Below are positions 23,701 through 36,700 of a stretch of 64,000 nt of DNA, piece after piece (the first letter of the stretch is position 1; every line of letters starts with the position of its first letter). The notes under the pieces are model-generated. The model searched no databases. It was given only the letters and a program-made list of their open reading frames with translations, and was not told the DNA's origin. Position numbers and translations under genes: made by a program. Source of the stretch: Balanoglossus misakiensis (lineage: Eukaryota; Hemichordata); the NCBI GenBank assembly GCA_040954595.2, contig CM082593.2, forward strand, positions 8,618,001 to 8,682,000, read 5' to 3'.

Positions 23701-26617
23701 AGATGAATTCAAGAGATCATTTGCAAAATTCAAAGATGATGAGAAAGAATTCCTTGATCAGCTGACAGAGGAGCAACTGGATGCTATGAAAGAACAGCTT
23801 GGAGAGAAGAAAAAAGCACAGGCTAAAAGGAAATTAGCCCAGGTTAGTCCTAGGTGTTCGGCCTTGCCCCGATCAATTATGGCTAGTTTTTTATTTTAGT
23901 CGCTTTTTGATGTACATTACAGTAATAGTTAGCCATATTTCAAGGCTTACAATGTATAGGGACAAAGTCTCTCTCTCACAGGTCTTTTTCCATTAATTAT
24001 GTTTGATACAAGACACCATTAACCCCGGTATGTTATTCTACATGTGGATATATAGAGAATCAACATTCAACGACACACAACTTCCGTCCCCTTTGTAGGA
24101 TATGAGAGTAAAAATCTGGCCAAAATGAATAAATGGTAAATACCAATTATTTATTTTGGCGAGTTTTTCACTCTCGTGTCTGAAAGTTGGATGGGTGTTG
24201 TGTGGTTGAACATTGATTCACTATATATCCACATGCAGAATTTATATATAATAAAATATAAAGAGGGCAGCAAGAGAGAGACTTTGTCCGTTATGTGTAC
24301 AGACGAACATTTGCCAGTGATACAGGATTTACCCCATTGCCATACAATTGTCAGGAACAGGGTAAAACATAGCCCTCAATTTCCGGTCAAAAGTCGGGTC
24401 TGGAACAACGCCCCCAGTGGCAAAACTTTTATTATTCATGTAGTCTGACAACAAATCGAAACCAACATATTTGTCGAGGTCACGCTACTCCCTCAGGTTT
24501 GTCACAATATGTCGATTCAGTTTGGAAGTAGACTGTTAGTAAGTGGATTTGATTATTACCAAAGAAATCTTTCCAGTCTTGACAGTGTCATTGAAAACTG
24601 TCAAGAGTTGATTAACAGTGTTGTGTATTATAACTACACCTGTTATTGCTTGACACTTGACTGGTATCTTTTCCATTATATTCTTTATTTAAAAGGTATA
24701 CTGCGAGTTTTGTGATATATTTTTCTAATTGCAAATTTTTGGGTCATATTAACTGTTATACTAAAGACATACATATCAATCGAGGCCAACAAAGAATTGA
24801 CACAAGAAGAAAGACTAAGAAAAACTCCATCAATACCAATAGGGGTCCATTGGCCTAAAGATCTTCCACCCCTAAAAATTCTCAATTTTTTTTTTGCAGA
24901 AAAAAGTCAAACTGGGAAAGCCAAAACGGTTCATGCCAGCAATAAGTTTTTATGTCCGAAAGAGGTTGACAGAAGAGTCGAGAGAGGGTGTGAGTAATGC
25001 AGAAAGAAAGGTATGGCAACTGTGAAGTTTGCGCTTGTGTGCTTGTCTACACAATCTGTATTTGTGAGAGATACTTTTCTCATTGTCGAGTGAATTGAAG
25101 TTTATATCCTGTGCCTCCAGTAACGCCCTAAAGTACACTTAACAGCTCCTCTATGTGAATACATGTAAAAACAACAATTTTTAGCGAAGTTTATCTCAAA
25201 ATAGAGCGTGGTGACCATACGATTTTATTTGACCATTGAATTGATATTTACTTGACTGAGCTATGTCTAAAAATTTCGTGAAAATGATAATACAATGTAG
25301 TAGAAGTTTGTTTTCTATCAATTATCAGCGTAATCCTATGGGAAAAAGACACTCGCGTGCACTGATTATCAGTTTATGTTCTGCACGTACATCCTTAACA
25401 CCAATTCCATCATCTGTGAACTGCAAAAACTTTCATTTATTCCGTTGTTATTTTTCACCTAGGTTTACCTTTATTTTCTGTTTCAGAATATGTTTGCTAA
25501 TGTCTCTTTGGAATGGAAAGGATTATCAGATCACGAAAAACAGGTACTGATGAATCCCTTTTGTATTTTGGAGATTTATTTGTAATTTATGTTAAGTCCA
25601 GTCAATTCTTAGGCTAATTAGCTAATGATTGTCAAGAAATGTGACAGATTGAATCTAGCCCGGAAGTACCCCCAGGAATAGAACGTTCATTTATTAGCCA
25701 ATCAGATTCCACACTTCTAAATATGGTGGTTTGTCAATACCTGCCTCTTTGGTGTTTGTCACCGAGGCAGGGTGACCAGCCAACTAGGGATGTTGCTACA
25801 GGGGAATTCTAACTTCATGTTAATTTTTTTGAAACAGCCATACATAGAGATGTCGGAGACAGACAGACATCGATATGAGGAAGAAATGGCAACATGGGAG
25901 CGAAGGATGATAGAAATTGGCGAAATTGACGTCATCAGAGAAGCCACAAAAAAGAAACTTAAATTGAAAGTTGAAAAAGGTAAATGGAGGAGGAAGAGAC
26001 GGAAAAAGTATTTGACCGCAGGAAATCCAGTATACAAAACGCTTTTGAAAGCAGAAGGTGTGTTTCCTTGACAACTATGGAATAATAAATTTGTTATGCA
26101 TGAGTTGCTTTGACAACCAAGACATAATAAATTTATTATGTCCTTGTTGCCAGGACAACAATAGTGTTAATAAATTTAATCTTTATACTAGTTGATATGA
26201 GATTGTTGTTGTGTTAAGTCTGCCACTAGAGGGCAGTATGTAGTGTGACCAGTGCTTGCGTGTGCGACCAGCAAAACTCAATGTTCTTAGTTCTGTCTCA
26301 ATTTTTGAAGATATTGCCATTATTTTTCACATAATAAATCTTATTAGGGTTTATTAATCCACACTGATTAGCAATTTAATAAGGCCGTGTTGATTGGTCA
26401 GTGTCAAAGTCTTCCGTGATGGCACGTTTGGTAAATATTTATTCATACATGTAATTGTTTTCCATATTTTATTTGTACATGCTTCTCAACTGAAAACTGT
26501 CCAAGGGCTATACTAAAATCCAAAATATCACCTTTTCACCATAATCTATTAATGTGAACATAAACTGAATAATAATTGTATCTTTCTTACTTTTCAGAAC
26601 AAGATGAAGAACAGTGA
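20777..26617 (+). CDS. TFAM: Mitochondrial transcription factor A (two HMG boxes), 8 exons
   Basis: Exons: 20777-20841, 22868-23007, 23514-23584, 23693-23842, 24900-25010, 25487-25543, 25838-26057, 26598-26617, all with AG/GT borders and matching phases, giving 834 nt or 277 aa (human TFAM has 246). Residues 1-22 form a basic, hydroxylated presequence (MALRVGLLASCLSRQCS). HMG box A is at about 43-112 (RPLSPFLKYLRENRQYF...EEWRTMP), followed by a charged helical linker. HMG box B is at about 147-225 (PKRFMPAISFYVRKR...LEWKGLSDHEKQPY), with a basic tail after it. In known biology TFAM packages mitochondrial DNA and bends the promoters for transcription. An alternative 3' end without the last splice would stop at 26069-26071. 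Confidence 0.92.
21316..21416. repeat. Palindromic repeat, family H
   Basis: Arms GGCTGCAATGATTGCAGC and its complement enclose a second inverted pair (GCTGCTAGGTTGAG / CTCAACCTAGCAGC). A diverged copy is at 58798-58880. Confidence 0.65.
21557..21691. repeat. Palindromic repeat, family D
   Basis: An almost complete hairpin with ends AATAGAATCTCACAC / GTGTGAGATTATT and inner arms GATCATATTTCTCACACGAG and complement. A second copy is at 32863-33002. It lies in TFAM intron 1. Confidence 0.7.
22179..22374. mobile_element. MITE family A copy
   Basis: Reads as family A in the reverse sense, with the right end GGTGACCGTATACCT preserved and the left end worn. It lies in TFAM intron 1. Confidence 0.7.
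22522..22826. mobile_element. TTAA-ended foldback MITE, family B
   Basis: Both ends carry TTAA, and the arms are GGGACAAAGTCTCTCTCG and complement. The two halves are reverse complements over nearly their whole length, with the centre near ATTTATTCATTTT. It lies at the end of TFAM intron 1. Other copies: 23955-24293, 43199-43525, 44545-44898, 47254-47565; left half only at 51722-51905. Confidence 0.8.
23955..24293. mobile_element. Foldback MITE family B, in TFAM intron 4
   Basis: Ends GGGACAAAGTCTCTCTC and GAGAGAGACTTTGTCC with the same palindromic body as the other B copies; the terminal TTAA has decayed. Confidence 0.75.
25181..25398. mobile_element. Half copy of MITE family C
   Basis: It begins inside the family C body (TTATCTCAAAATAGAGCGTG) and ends with the intact terminus CACGTACATCCTTAA. 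It lies in TFAM intron 5. Confidence 0.7.
26084..26089 (+). terminator. AATAAA just after alternative TFAM stop
   Basis: AATAAA begins 13 bases after the stop reached if the last TFAM intron is kept. It could serve a short isoform. No equally close signal was seen after the spliced stop at 26615-26617. Confidence 0.35.
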
Positions 26618-26657
26618 TTTCAAGGGAGAGTGATTTGATAATTGCGGTAGTGCTCCC

Positions 26658-26749
26658 ACTAAACCCTTCCATCACAATGGTTTGGTCCAAATCCATTGTT
26701 TTCTATGCCAAGTTGGACCTCTAAAGAGGGAACTGGGGGTGAAAGGGTT
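26658..26749. mobile_element. Short MITE, family I
   Basis: About 90 bp: AAACCCTTCCATCAC at the left and GGGGGTGAAAGGGTTA at the right, with the internal block TCCATTGTTTTCTATG. Relatives lie at 38428-38893 (interrupted) and 53074-53161. Confidence 0.6.
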
Positions 26750-27605
26750 ACACTGTTGACACAGTGCTTGGAAGTAGACAGCATTGATAATTGTTTGAAT
26801 GCTTCATTTACTAGGTGAGAATTGCAGTATGTGTGAAATAAGACTGCAATGATTGTGACATTGTAATGAAAATCTCTTGCAAGGATTGACTTCTTCGTTT
26901 TCTCTGTGCGTTACTCTTTGTATTGGTAAATGACCTGGATTCAGAGACAAGGACTTCAGAAGTGAAGGTCATCAAACAAAGTCAAAGACATAACACATTT
27001 TTACGTCTAAATGTCATCACATTGATCTGGTAGTAGGGATAGCTGAATATTTTTTATTGCTTGGCGTTTGATCTGCTTACATTTCAAGTACAGTACATGG
27101 CTCAAGGGTTGTCTTAGCAACAAGAAACAAAACTTACTGAAATGTTATTGTGAGTTCATTTTTGAGACGATATAATTTTCTACATGGATCTTGTAGTTGC
27201 ACATTGAGTCTTTTGGTTTACTATCCCACCAAAGTTAATAAGATAAATATCAAGTGATTGGGTATTGACACTCGAACAAATCCTGGGTTGATTTTCGTAA
27301 CATGGTTACCGTGATTTGTCAATTTAGACCCCCAAAAAGAAATGTTTCTGGTCAGACCTTTCTTTAAAAAATGGTGCAACGACGCCACTTTTAAAAAAAA
27401 ATTCCCCTCAAGGGGGAAAGGACGGTCAGTTTAATAGTTTTATCAATATAGTCACATGTATACTGTTGTTCATGTAGTTTATATCTAGTTGAAGCAGTAC
27501 GTAGTTTGCTGTGGCCGTCACCACAAAACAGGGAGAAATAAGGGGTGATGCGTTGTTATTCAAGTGATGCGCACGCTGACCAGAAACATTTCATTTTTTT
27601 TGGCC

Positions 27606-27797
27606 TTAAAGGTATACAGTCACCTCCAATTTACATACGCCCATATCATATATGCCTGAAATGGCGCATTTGAGTGTTGTAAAGAACATATAGTGGCGCT
27701 TTTTTTTGCGTGTGCCACCCACTGAAAATCTTTGATTGGCTAGATCTCAATTTGCCATGGTAACTAGAGCTAATTTTCTGTGGGTGACCGTATTTAT
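27606..27797. mobile_element. MITE family A copy
   Basis: The left terminus TTAAAGGTATACAGTCACC is intact. The right end (GGTGACCGTAT) is worn and runs directly into the palindrome that follows. Confidence 0.7.
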
Positions 27798-27798
27798 A

Positions 27799-27962
27799 TA
27801 TAATTCCCCCGTATTTCGAACGAGTGTGCCTGCGTCGCGGACGAGTGATTCCCCGTATAGCGGCCGTATCCCTCCGAGCCACAGGCGAGGAGGGATACAG
27901 CTATACGGGGAATCACGAGTTCGCGACGCAGGTACACGAGTGAGGAATACGGGGGAATTATA
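27799..27962. repeat. GC-rich perfect-like palindrome, family E
   Basis: The ends TATAATTCCCCCGTATT and complement are arms of about 75 bp that continue through GTGATTCCCCGTATAGC and complement. Unlike its surroundings it is rich in C, G and CpG. Confidence 0.7.
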
Positions 27963-28614
27963 TGTTTATCACATACATAGATCCGCTTATTTTGATTTTC
28001 AAATAAATCTCTTTTTGGTTGCGATAAAATTTGGAACTATTTTGCGCAAAATTGAAGATCGATGTTATGCGGTCTATCTGTCAGGTGACTCAGGTCACGA
28101 CCTGGACGATTCTGGTTTTGGCGATGACCCGTCTGTCGTACATCAGCTGGATTTCATCGTCCGTCAAGGTTTCACTGGAGCAGGAAACCTTTCTTATGCC
28201 TTTTGCTTTATGACTGGACCGTTTTGCTCTAATCGTCGCATCAAAATTTTTGCGAATACTTAGTTTTGTACCTGTCGCTCGTTCGACAACGCGACAACAT
28301 TGGCTCAGCACTGACGACCTCGCGACAGTTTTGGTGCCGGTTGGTGCGATAAAAATGTACACAGGTAAAACTAATCGTCGATCGTCCATATTTACACATG
28401 CGAAACATTTTATTTATCTTTGCTTATTTTTTAATATCGAAATAAAACCAACAATTGCACTGAATTTTGTCGCCCTAAGAGGACTTTGTTTACAAGTTTA
28501 AAATAGTTCCGTTTGGTGACGTCAGAGGGATGGGTATTACAATAACGCTTGGTGCAAATTTACCTACGTCTGACGTCATACTATGGTATATGCGGAGCTA
28601 TGTATGTGATAAAC
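27963..28614. mobile_element. About 650-bp element with 24-bp inverted ends and one minus-strand open frame
   Basis: TGTTTATCACATACATAG begins the left end and its reverse complement ends the right. Inside, a minus-strand frame of about 100 codons (28389-28090) is open, but it matches no family I recognise. It may be a non-autonomous DNA transposon carrying a worn gene piece. Confidence 0.5.
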
Positions 28615-28619
28615 AGTTA

Positions 28620-30121
28620 AATACCAGCACACTATCAGAACTGAAGATTTCATTGAAAGCAATCTTCAGGCTGGTCAGTGCTACTTTGAAGATAAACTCC
28701 AATCGAGTTGTATCCCATAAGTGAAACATTGAGCATTTGATTTTATCACACGGACCTCTCTTCTCATTTTCAAGCAACTCTGGTAAATATTAAAATATGA
28801 CTTTATCAGTTTCCATGAGTGAAATATTTATTTTTTTGTTTACATTGAACATTGATGAAAACTTGTCTTTTTGTGACAACTGGGGAAACCTTAAAGGTGC
28901 TGAAAAGAATTGTGTTTTGTAGTTGTAGATATTTGCAGTTATAATGAGACTCTTCTACTGGTGCAGTAAAGTCACCTGTAGATCTGTGAAACGGCTGTGA
29001 TTTGCATGATTGCAGAATTTTGTTCACACCTTTCAAAAATGCATAGATTATGTGAGAGTGGCGTCTGCCAAAAGATTCGTGGAGATAAGTGATTATTTTC
29101 AGCCTCAAGGCCTCATTTTATGATGATGGAACATTATACTTTATCTTGAAAATAAATTTTGTGTTTCCAAATCACTGAAATCCCGCAGTGTCGTGCAATG
29201 GGACACAATAGGAAATGCTACAATTAGAAAGTGTAAAATTACAAAGAAAACGTCACTCCAAAATGACAATTACTGTGATGGGGAGTTTCAAAAGCCTGTA
29301 ACTTGTTTAAGAAACGATAGTTTTCCACCAGGTTTTTGAATGATGTCATCTTTAAAGTTGTAATGATCTCTACACTTTCATGGTGACACATCAGACTACT
29401 GTACTGCTCAGAAAATGAAGTAAAATACTTTGATCTCTGGAGAAATGTATGTTGCTAATGGAACATTGTATGGGTAATATGATTTACATCAGTGTTTCTG
29501 CTAAGTTTTGGGGAAATTGGTAAATGGTTTGGTACCATGGTAACACTTCGGTTTCTAATAAATATGTACTGGATCATGGATGTCTGCATTGATATACTAA
29601 GGGGAGCCCTGCTAAAAATGATTGAGTAACCCCAGTAACATTTACCCTGGGAACTGCCCTTAAATGGACATGTGCAATGCACAGTCAACATTTTGTTTCC
29701 CAATAATCAGCTCTGTGCTACGTGCACAGACAAAAGGGCTGTTGTTTATAGAAGTGCCCAAGTCAAGAAATGTGGGCCTTTAACAAAAACACTTTACATG
29801 TAACTCTTGATGAGCATTTGTATTCATGTAAGCAATACGCATGTGTAGACTATAATAATAAATAAATGGATGTACACTGTAAAACTATTGGCCAGTGAAA
29901 TATTCTCCATTAAATAAAAGTGTATTTTTCCAGCTACATAACATTGTATGTCTCATCTTCTATATATTCATGAGTTCTGGTTGCAAGGAATTGTGGGTAT
30001 TACATGTATACACACAGAGGAGCTGTCAAGTGTACTTTATGGCTTTACTGTTTTTGGGGTAATTCCAATCTGTTCCTGCATTATACTTTATTACAAATAA
30101 TGGAATACGCAAGTACCGGTA
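28620..30121. other. Intergenic, nothing recognised
   Basis: A/T-rich sequence without coding signal, repeats or RNA genes that I could identify. Confidence 0.5.
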
Positions 30122-30513
30122 TTAAGGATGTACGTGCAGAACATAAACTAACCTGTGTGTCTTTTATCTATAGGATTACATGTACATAGATATTGCTAGA
30201 AAACATGCTACTTTTGTCATTTTCACGAAATTTTACACATAGCTCAGTCAAAAATAAATTCATTGGTCAAATAAAATCATGTGGTCACCGCGCTCTATTT
30301 TGAGATAAATTTCGTTAAAATTTTTGCCCATATACAAACCATTGGTGAAAAATGCTGAGTCATGACTAAATTCATGGCTCTGTATTTCAAAAACAAGTGC
30401 GCTGACCCCTATATTTTATCACGGATTTTCATTATACATACAAAGGAGAATCCAAAAATCCACAATTAAAAGAAATGACAATACTTTCAATTTTAATGAA
30501 CACACATCCTTAA
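30122..30513. mobile_element. TTAA-ended MITE family C, full copy
   Basis: TTAAGGATGTACGTGCAGAA at the left and ACACATCCTTAA at the right, about 240 bases before the TMEM175 start codon. It may therefore sit close to or within that promoter. Confidence 0.8.
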
Positions 30514-30756
30514 AAAGCTATAACTAATCACAACAATTGTTTGGCAGATTTTAGAATATATAGACGTGTTTTGTAAGGTGAGCAGAATATCCATGTGTTC
30601 CTAACAAATATCACAAGTAAACATACTATTTTAGACTTTCTCATAAAATGAATGAATGTTTTGATAGATACTGAATGAAAGAAAGCTCTACAATGGATTC
30701 GAACAAGAATCTGAATTTGAATCAGAATTGAAACCCATAGCTTTCCACAACAAATC

Positions 30757-33700
30757 ATGGCGACTGCTGGGCCGCCTCGGCGGCTTATGGGGTCGGAACG
30801 TTTACAAACATACAGTGACGCTATTTATGCTATTATCATCACAGTTATGGTAAGTATGTTGTTCAGTTTGATTTTAAGGAGTTGTTATGTTAAACAATTG
30901 ACCTGACCTATATTTGTGATACAATAGTATACATGTAAACATAAACACTATGACGATACGTTGTATGTAGTGTACGGTGTGGGCGTGGTGGACGACTGTC
31001 GCGTCAGAACCATTATTCATGGTTTATTGGATGTGAACAGCCAGACAAGACATGTAGTTGAGAGAAGATGCGTTCCGTGCAGTGTCATCCAACAGTGATT
31101 CAGCCCTAACCCTGCGTACAGGTCTCTGTGTTCGCGGCTTTACACGGCCTCCACCACAGGCTGTGGTGGAGGCCGTGAAACGAACATACAGACCTGTACG
31201 CAGGGCTATTCAACCCATTCACTGTGGCTCGTGGGATCGAGTTCCGCAAGTTCGAATCTTAGCTGACACTGAAACAGTAAACTGTAAACAACAGACGTTG
31301 GGTGTGTTTCAAGGAGATATTATATTAGGCTATAGTACTACATTTAAAAAAAGTCGTCACTGTTGTGTTATGGTGTGGTGTGGTGTGTTGTGGTGTGGTT
31401 TGTTTTGTTTTGTTTGGAGGAAAGGGGGTTCAGTGATATATGGCGCATTTTCTCTATCTGGGTTGCAGCCAGGCACCTCAGTTGTTTCCAATGAGTTCTT
31501 CAATTATAACATCACAAATTGCATGTACTGAATCAGAGGTATATTGTCATTGAATCTATAGAGTAATAGATTAGAAAAGTAAAGGTACAGTGTACATAGT
31601 TTGGGCTGAGAAAATGCATCTTCCACAACTTTTCCTTAATTTTAACTACATTGCAATACCACCTGACTGTTCTCAAAATATCGATATCTAAATACTCAAA
31701 AAAAAATTCTGTTACTCCAATTATTGAATTATCCAATAAGAAAATTATTGTACATAATTTGTGATGATCCTGTAATTCACTAGTAATTGTCTGATCAAAT
31801 ATCGGGCCTTGTTTAGAATAGTCCATTAATTTGGCTTTCAATGATATCCAATAAGCGTCTCCTGTCAGTGGCTGAAGTTTGTACAAATTTGTGCACTCCC
31901 ACTGAATAATCTAGGAGCTTTCTATTTTGGATGATGTCACATGTAAAAATCCTCACATAGCAGAACAGCGATCCATAACGGGTACTACATGATAGCTGTC
32001 ATTACACTTTTTGAACTTTATCAAGAGCTCTTGAAGATTCTGCTTGCATCTCAGGCAATGTATACATTTCTTCTAGTGCAACCACCAATCTGATTAAAAA
32101 CAGAACAGCCAAGAATCAGCAAAAGTAAAGATGGTGCCTAACTCTACATCTGATTGACAAATTCACATGATCCATGTTCATCCAGAAATATAACAGAAAT
32201 ATACTATTTTGCCCTCTTGCAGGTTGTACCCCTGGTAGAATCAGTGGAAAAGTTCGATGCCGATGAGGTCAGTGTTGTTCATGTGATTTACAATTTTTTC
32301 GTTTATGCGTTCTTTTAATTAGTTTTAATTGTTCTGATGTTTCTACCATAGAAAAAGTGATATTTGGGGACTGCAAGAAAAATGCTGATTGAGCGTTTTT
32401 CTTGCCTCGGGGGCAGTGTCATCCACAAGCAATACAGGTACACTGTACTGCCTGACACAATCACCTGTTTGCATTTGAAGTGTACATGTAGTTACTTGTA
32501 GACATTGTTTTGTTGAATGTAAAACAAAATAAAACATACAAGGTGCTATGTTGACTGTGGTTCAATATGAAACAGTGGATTTCTTTCTATATCATGTACT
32601 CTTGTTGGGTACTGTATATTGATAGTTGATTATAGACACACATTACAGCATATTTCTTCTGACTGTGAATTGAATAGATTGGTGATAGCCAAAGCAACCA
32701 TGCGTTTGTATAGAGCAAGCTTCTTACGTCACATTGCGTCACAATTGTAAAACGACAATGAATACAGTGTTTTGTCTAGGACACCACAGAAAAGCGGCGA
32801 CGATCCATTGAGTTCAGAGGAGATGGGAATTATTTAGCATTGACTTGTGAATGTCTACAGGAATAATAGAATCTCACACTCTCACTCCCAAGGACCTGGG
32901 ATCATATTTCTCATACTCGTTGGGGATTTTCTGTCCCCCAAAAATCCCCAACTTGTGTGAGAAATATGATCCCAGGTCCTTGGGAGTGTGAGATTCTATT
33001 AATCTGCACCATTTGTAACTGTAAATGTGATTTATCCATTGTCCATTAAATATTGCCTTGAAAATAACCACTCAGATCAATGTTTATGTTTGACATGGCT
33101 TTAGACTGGGCACAAACTGGTGATTACAGTAAAATAACATATGTTTATGGTCTCCTTGACTCTATTTTAGGGAAACATTTGTCTTCACTCGACCCCATGT
33201 AATTGATATTTCTTTGAAATTGGCCATTTAGAGCAGGCCATTTTTTTATTTGACATTGAGAGCTTGGAAGCTTCGTTATGCCATGAATTCCATATGCAGT
33301 GTTTGACATGTGGGGGTGTCATCATGATTTAATTTGCCAAAATTTGGCAAATTAAACCATGAAATGAAGCCATTTGCAAAGCACAGCTGTCAAACATTGT
33401 AAGCGTACAAACAACATATCCTCACTCTATCCAAACATAAAAATGGGGAAGGAAGTTTTACATAAATTCCTTCATGACATGCACACATTTTTCGGTGTGT
33501 TTCCTTAAAAAGTTCATTATTTTGATAATAAAACTAGATTTATTGACATCATTTCCATAAAGGTGAATATAGTCAGAATTTAAAATGACAAAACTGGCTA
33601 TAACTTTATATTTGATAGAATTATGTACTTAGAAAACAGTAGCATGAGGAGTGCAAGAAAAGTGCTGACTCAGCATTGCCCACAAGGTTTTAGACCATCT

Positions 33701-36700
33701 TATTGAAAAAAAGTTGCATAGGAACACCAAATTTCTTTCGATTTTTGTTTTAAAAAGTCATTGATATACAATAATATTTTAAAAACAAGAAAATTACAAT
33801 ATTTTAAATAAGGAAAATTAAGTGCATACATCCTTAATCGCAATGAATTCTTGATTGTGTAATCACGTAGCTGTGGAGCAAAGAAAATTGGTCGAGAAAA
33901 ATCAGTCCAATAAGAATTTCTTGTCAGAACAGATTGCTTCTAATTACATACAGTTGAATTTCATATTCATGATCCCCTTTTCCTGTTCCTGCAGGATTTA
34001 CTTCAGACATTTGAGGGAATCTATGTCAAGATCATTGTTTACATGGTGGCGTTTTTAATTATCTATACTTTCTGGGAAGGTCACGTTTGGTAAGTCTATC
34101 TCTGAATGATCATCATACTGTTGCTATAGTTACCAGTCATTCCACAACTTTTATTCTCTAAGAGAATTTGTGCACAAACAAAAACATTTACATTTGTATC
34201 TTAAACACACACACACACAATGCAATGTTCTTTTATTTGAAAAAAGCCATTAGCAATCACCATGAGAAATTCACAATCTCCTTGGGGCTGACCAGTTCCT
34301 CAACATTTTCAGTGCATTACATAGCCAAGCGTGATTATTCAAAAAAACAAGCTGAGCTATTAATTCATGTTGATCAGACATCGATTGTTCAAATGTGGTG
34401 ACTGGGTCCTACAACTGGGACGAAAGTTATTCCATATTTGGTGATTTCCTTGAGAATGTGATGCACTCTCTCTCTTCAATGATAGTGCAAATGGATGAAA
34501 ATTGCACTGAGCCAAACTCAATTGGTGATTATTTCTTTGAATGAGTATTTTATCAACACAAAAATATTCATTTTGATGAAACATTGTGCAGCTCACAGTG
34601 GAGACTAGTTGCATTGAAAGACAATAATGAGTTTCATGACAATTGATTGCTAAATGCAGGTTCAAGTCTTTTTAAACCATGTGTAAGCACATTCAATTCA
34701 TATCTGGTTATTTTCGGTGAAAAACTCCACTTCTCGGAAATTACTTGTCTGATTGCTTTGGAGTTTGGTTTGCATGGTCCTGGGTGAACTTGTTATTATG
34801 ATGTACCAAAATTATCCCAAATTATCAATAGTGTTGTACAAGTTGGCTGATGCATGTGTCAGTTTCTCATTTTATAGTTAATTATGATATCATGGTTTTA
34901 TGCTTTGTAAATGAAAAATTCCACAAAACCATACATACTACTGAGAATTATGCATAAATGTAGGAAAGCTTGATCTTATGTGAATAAAATTGTTCTCTTT
35001 TCTCTTGTAGGATTTTTCAATGCATTGATTATGTCGGTGATACAGTCGTGTTGACAAATCTGGTAAGTTTAATTATGTACCGGTATGATACATCATCAAG
35101 TGTATCTGTCTTTAAACAGACATCACCATTTATCACTTGTGTACAGCTGTATTGTTGTCATGGACAGATAAAATGAATGCCTATAATAAAGCAAACCGAT
35201 TGCAGCTCATGTCTGTGAATGAATCCAAGTATTGATACAGAACAGTGACAGCAGCTGTACCTGATTTTATTAACAATTTTTGGTTGATATGTTTGCAAAG
35301 ATTCTCAAAATGTAAATAGTAAGAGATATTAATTATGTCTAGTACAACTTCAGGATGTAAGTTCAGTAAAAATTGAAAATATTTTCATTTCTTTGAATTG
35401 TTGATTTTTAGATTATCCTGTGTATGTATGAAAATCTGTGATAAAATATAGGGGTCACCACGCTTGTTTTTGAAATACAGAGTCATGAATTTTGTCGATA
35501 ATAATTGGAAACTGCTGACTCAGCATTTTTCACCAATGGTTTGTCTATGGGCAAAAATTTTCACGAAATTTATCTCAAAATAGAGCGTGGTGACCACACG
35601 ATTTTATTCGATCAATGAATTTATGTTTACTTGACCGAGCTAGGTGTAAAATTTTGTGAAAATGACAATAGTAGAAGTTTGTTTTCTATCAATCATCAAT
35701 GTAATCCTATGGGAAAAAGACACACGTGCACTGGTTATCAGTTTATGTTCTGCACGTACATCCTTAAATGCACAGCCGATTATTATAGGTTACTGAAAAC
35801 ATAATTAGAAATAAAATTATTCTTTTGAGTAAACTCACTTATGTTCAGTAGATGAACAGGTATTTTATGTTGGTATGATGTTTGTTTTGATATATTTTTG
35901 TGCTGTCTGTGAACATTTTGTTTGCTGGTCAACCTTCATATGTAACCCAATACCTGCCACTGTTTAAAGAGCAACCATCAAAAGCTATTTTTGGATTCAT
36001 AAACTGAATGTGCCTGTTTGAGGTCATCCTGTGAAAACAAAATGGTTGTTGATTGAGAATTTTCAGTTTTAGACCAATATCTAAATAGTCCCACAGTCAA
36101 TGATATCATGGCAGATACTAGTAGTTATTTTTGAGGAAGGTCAAAAATTCAAACCACAAATCTGCTGAATTTTTAGTGTACCAGGGGGATTGTAGTTTGC
36201 GCATTGCCATACAGGTTTTTGCCAAAAGTATATGAGACTGTCTGTGTAGAATTTGAATGAATTACAGAAATGGTGGTTGAGATCAAGCATGTATCGACAA
36301 ACTGGTTCTGTGATTATAATTTACATGTATTGAATCAATGATCAGAATATACTAGTATCCTAATTTCACGTTTTATTTTGCAGGTAATGCTGATGGTCAT
36401 TACATTTTTACCATACACAGTAAGTGTGATAATGTAAGATGAATTAAATATCGTGCCAATTGTACAGAAGATAGCTTGTGATTTGCCTGATCAGAGTGCA
36501 AATTATGAAACAAAATTATGGGTGTTTACTTTGTTTGAAAAAATGTCATCATTCTCTTGATATAAAAATAACATAGATATTATATAAGTTCCAATTTTGA
36601 ATATGGAAAATTTCAGATAAAGACTTATCTGTCTAGCAAAAAGTTGATTTCTATTCATGATTTGACCGGGGAAATGGTTCAAAGTTAACATATATTGGCA

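Noticed and set aside
24797-24997. Open frame KTPSIPIGVHWPKDLP ahead of TFAM exon 5
   Set aside because: Different frame from TFAM and crosses the acceptor; the HMG box frame with splice sites explains the region.
28090-28389. 100-codon minus frame inside the 650-bp element
   Set aside because: No recognisable transposase or host motif; kept only as part of the mobile element.
31058-31531. 157-codon plus-strand open frame after TMEM175 exon 1
   Set aside because: Spans a palindromic repeat and a GT-rich stretch inside an intron.
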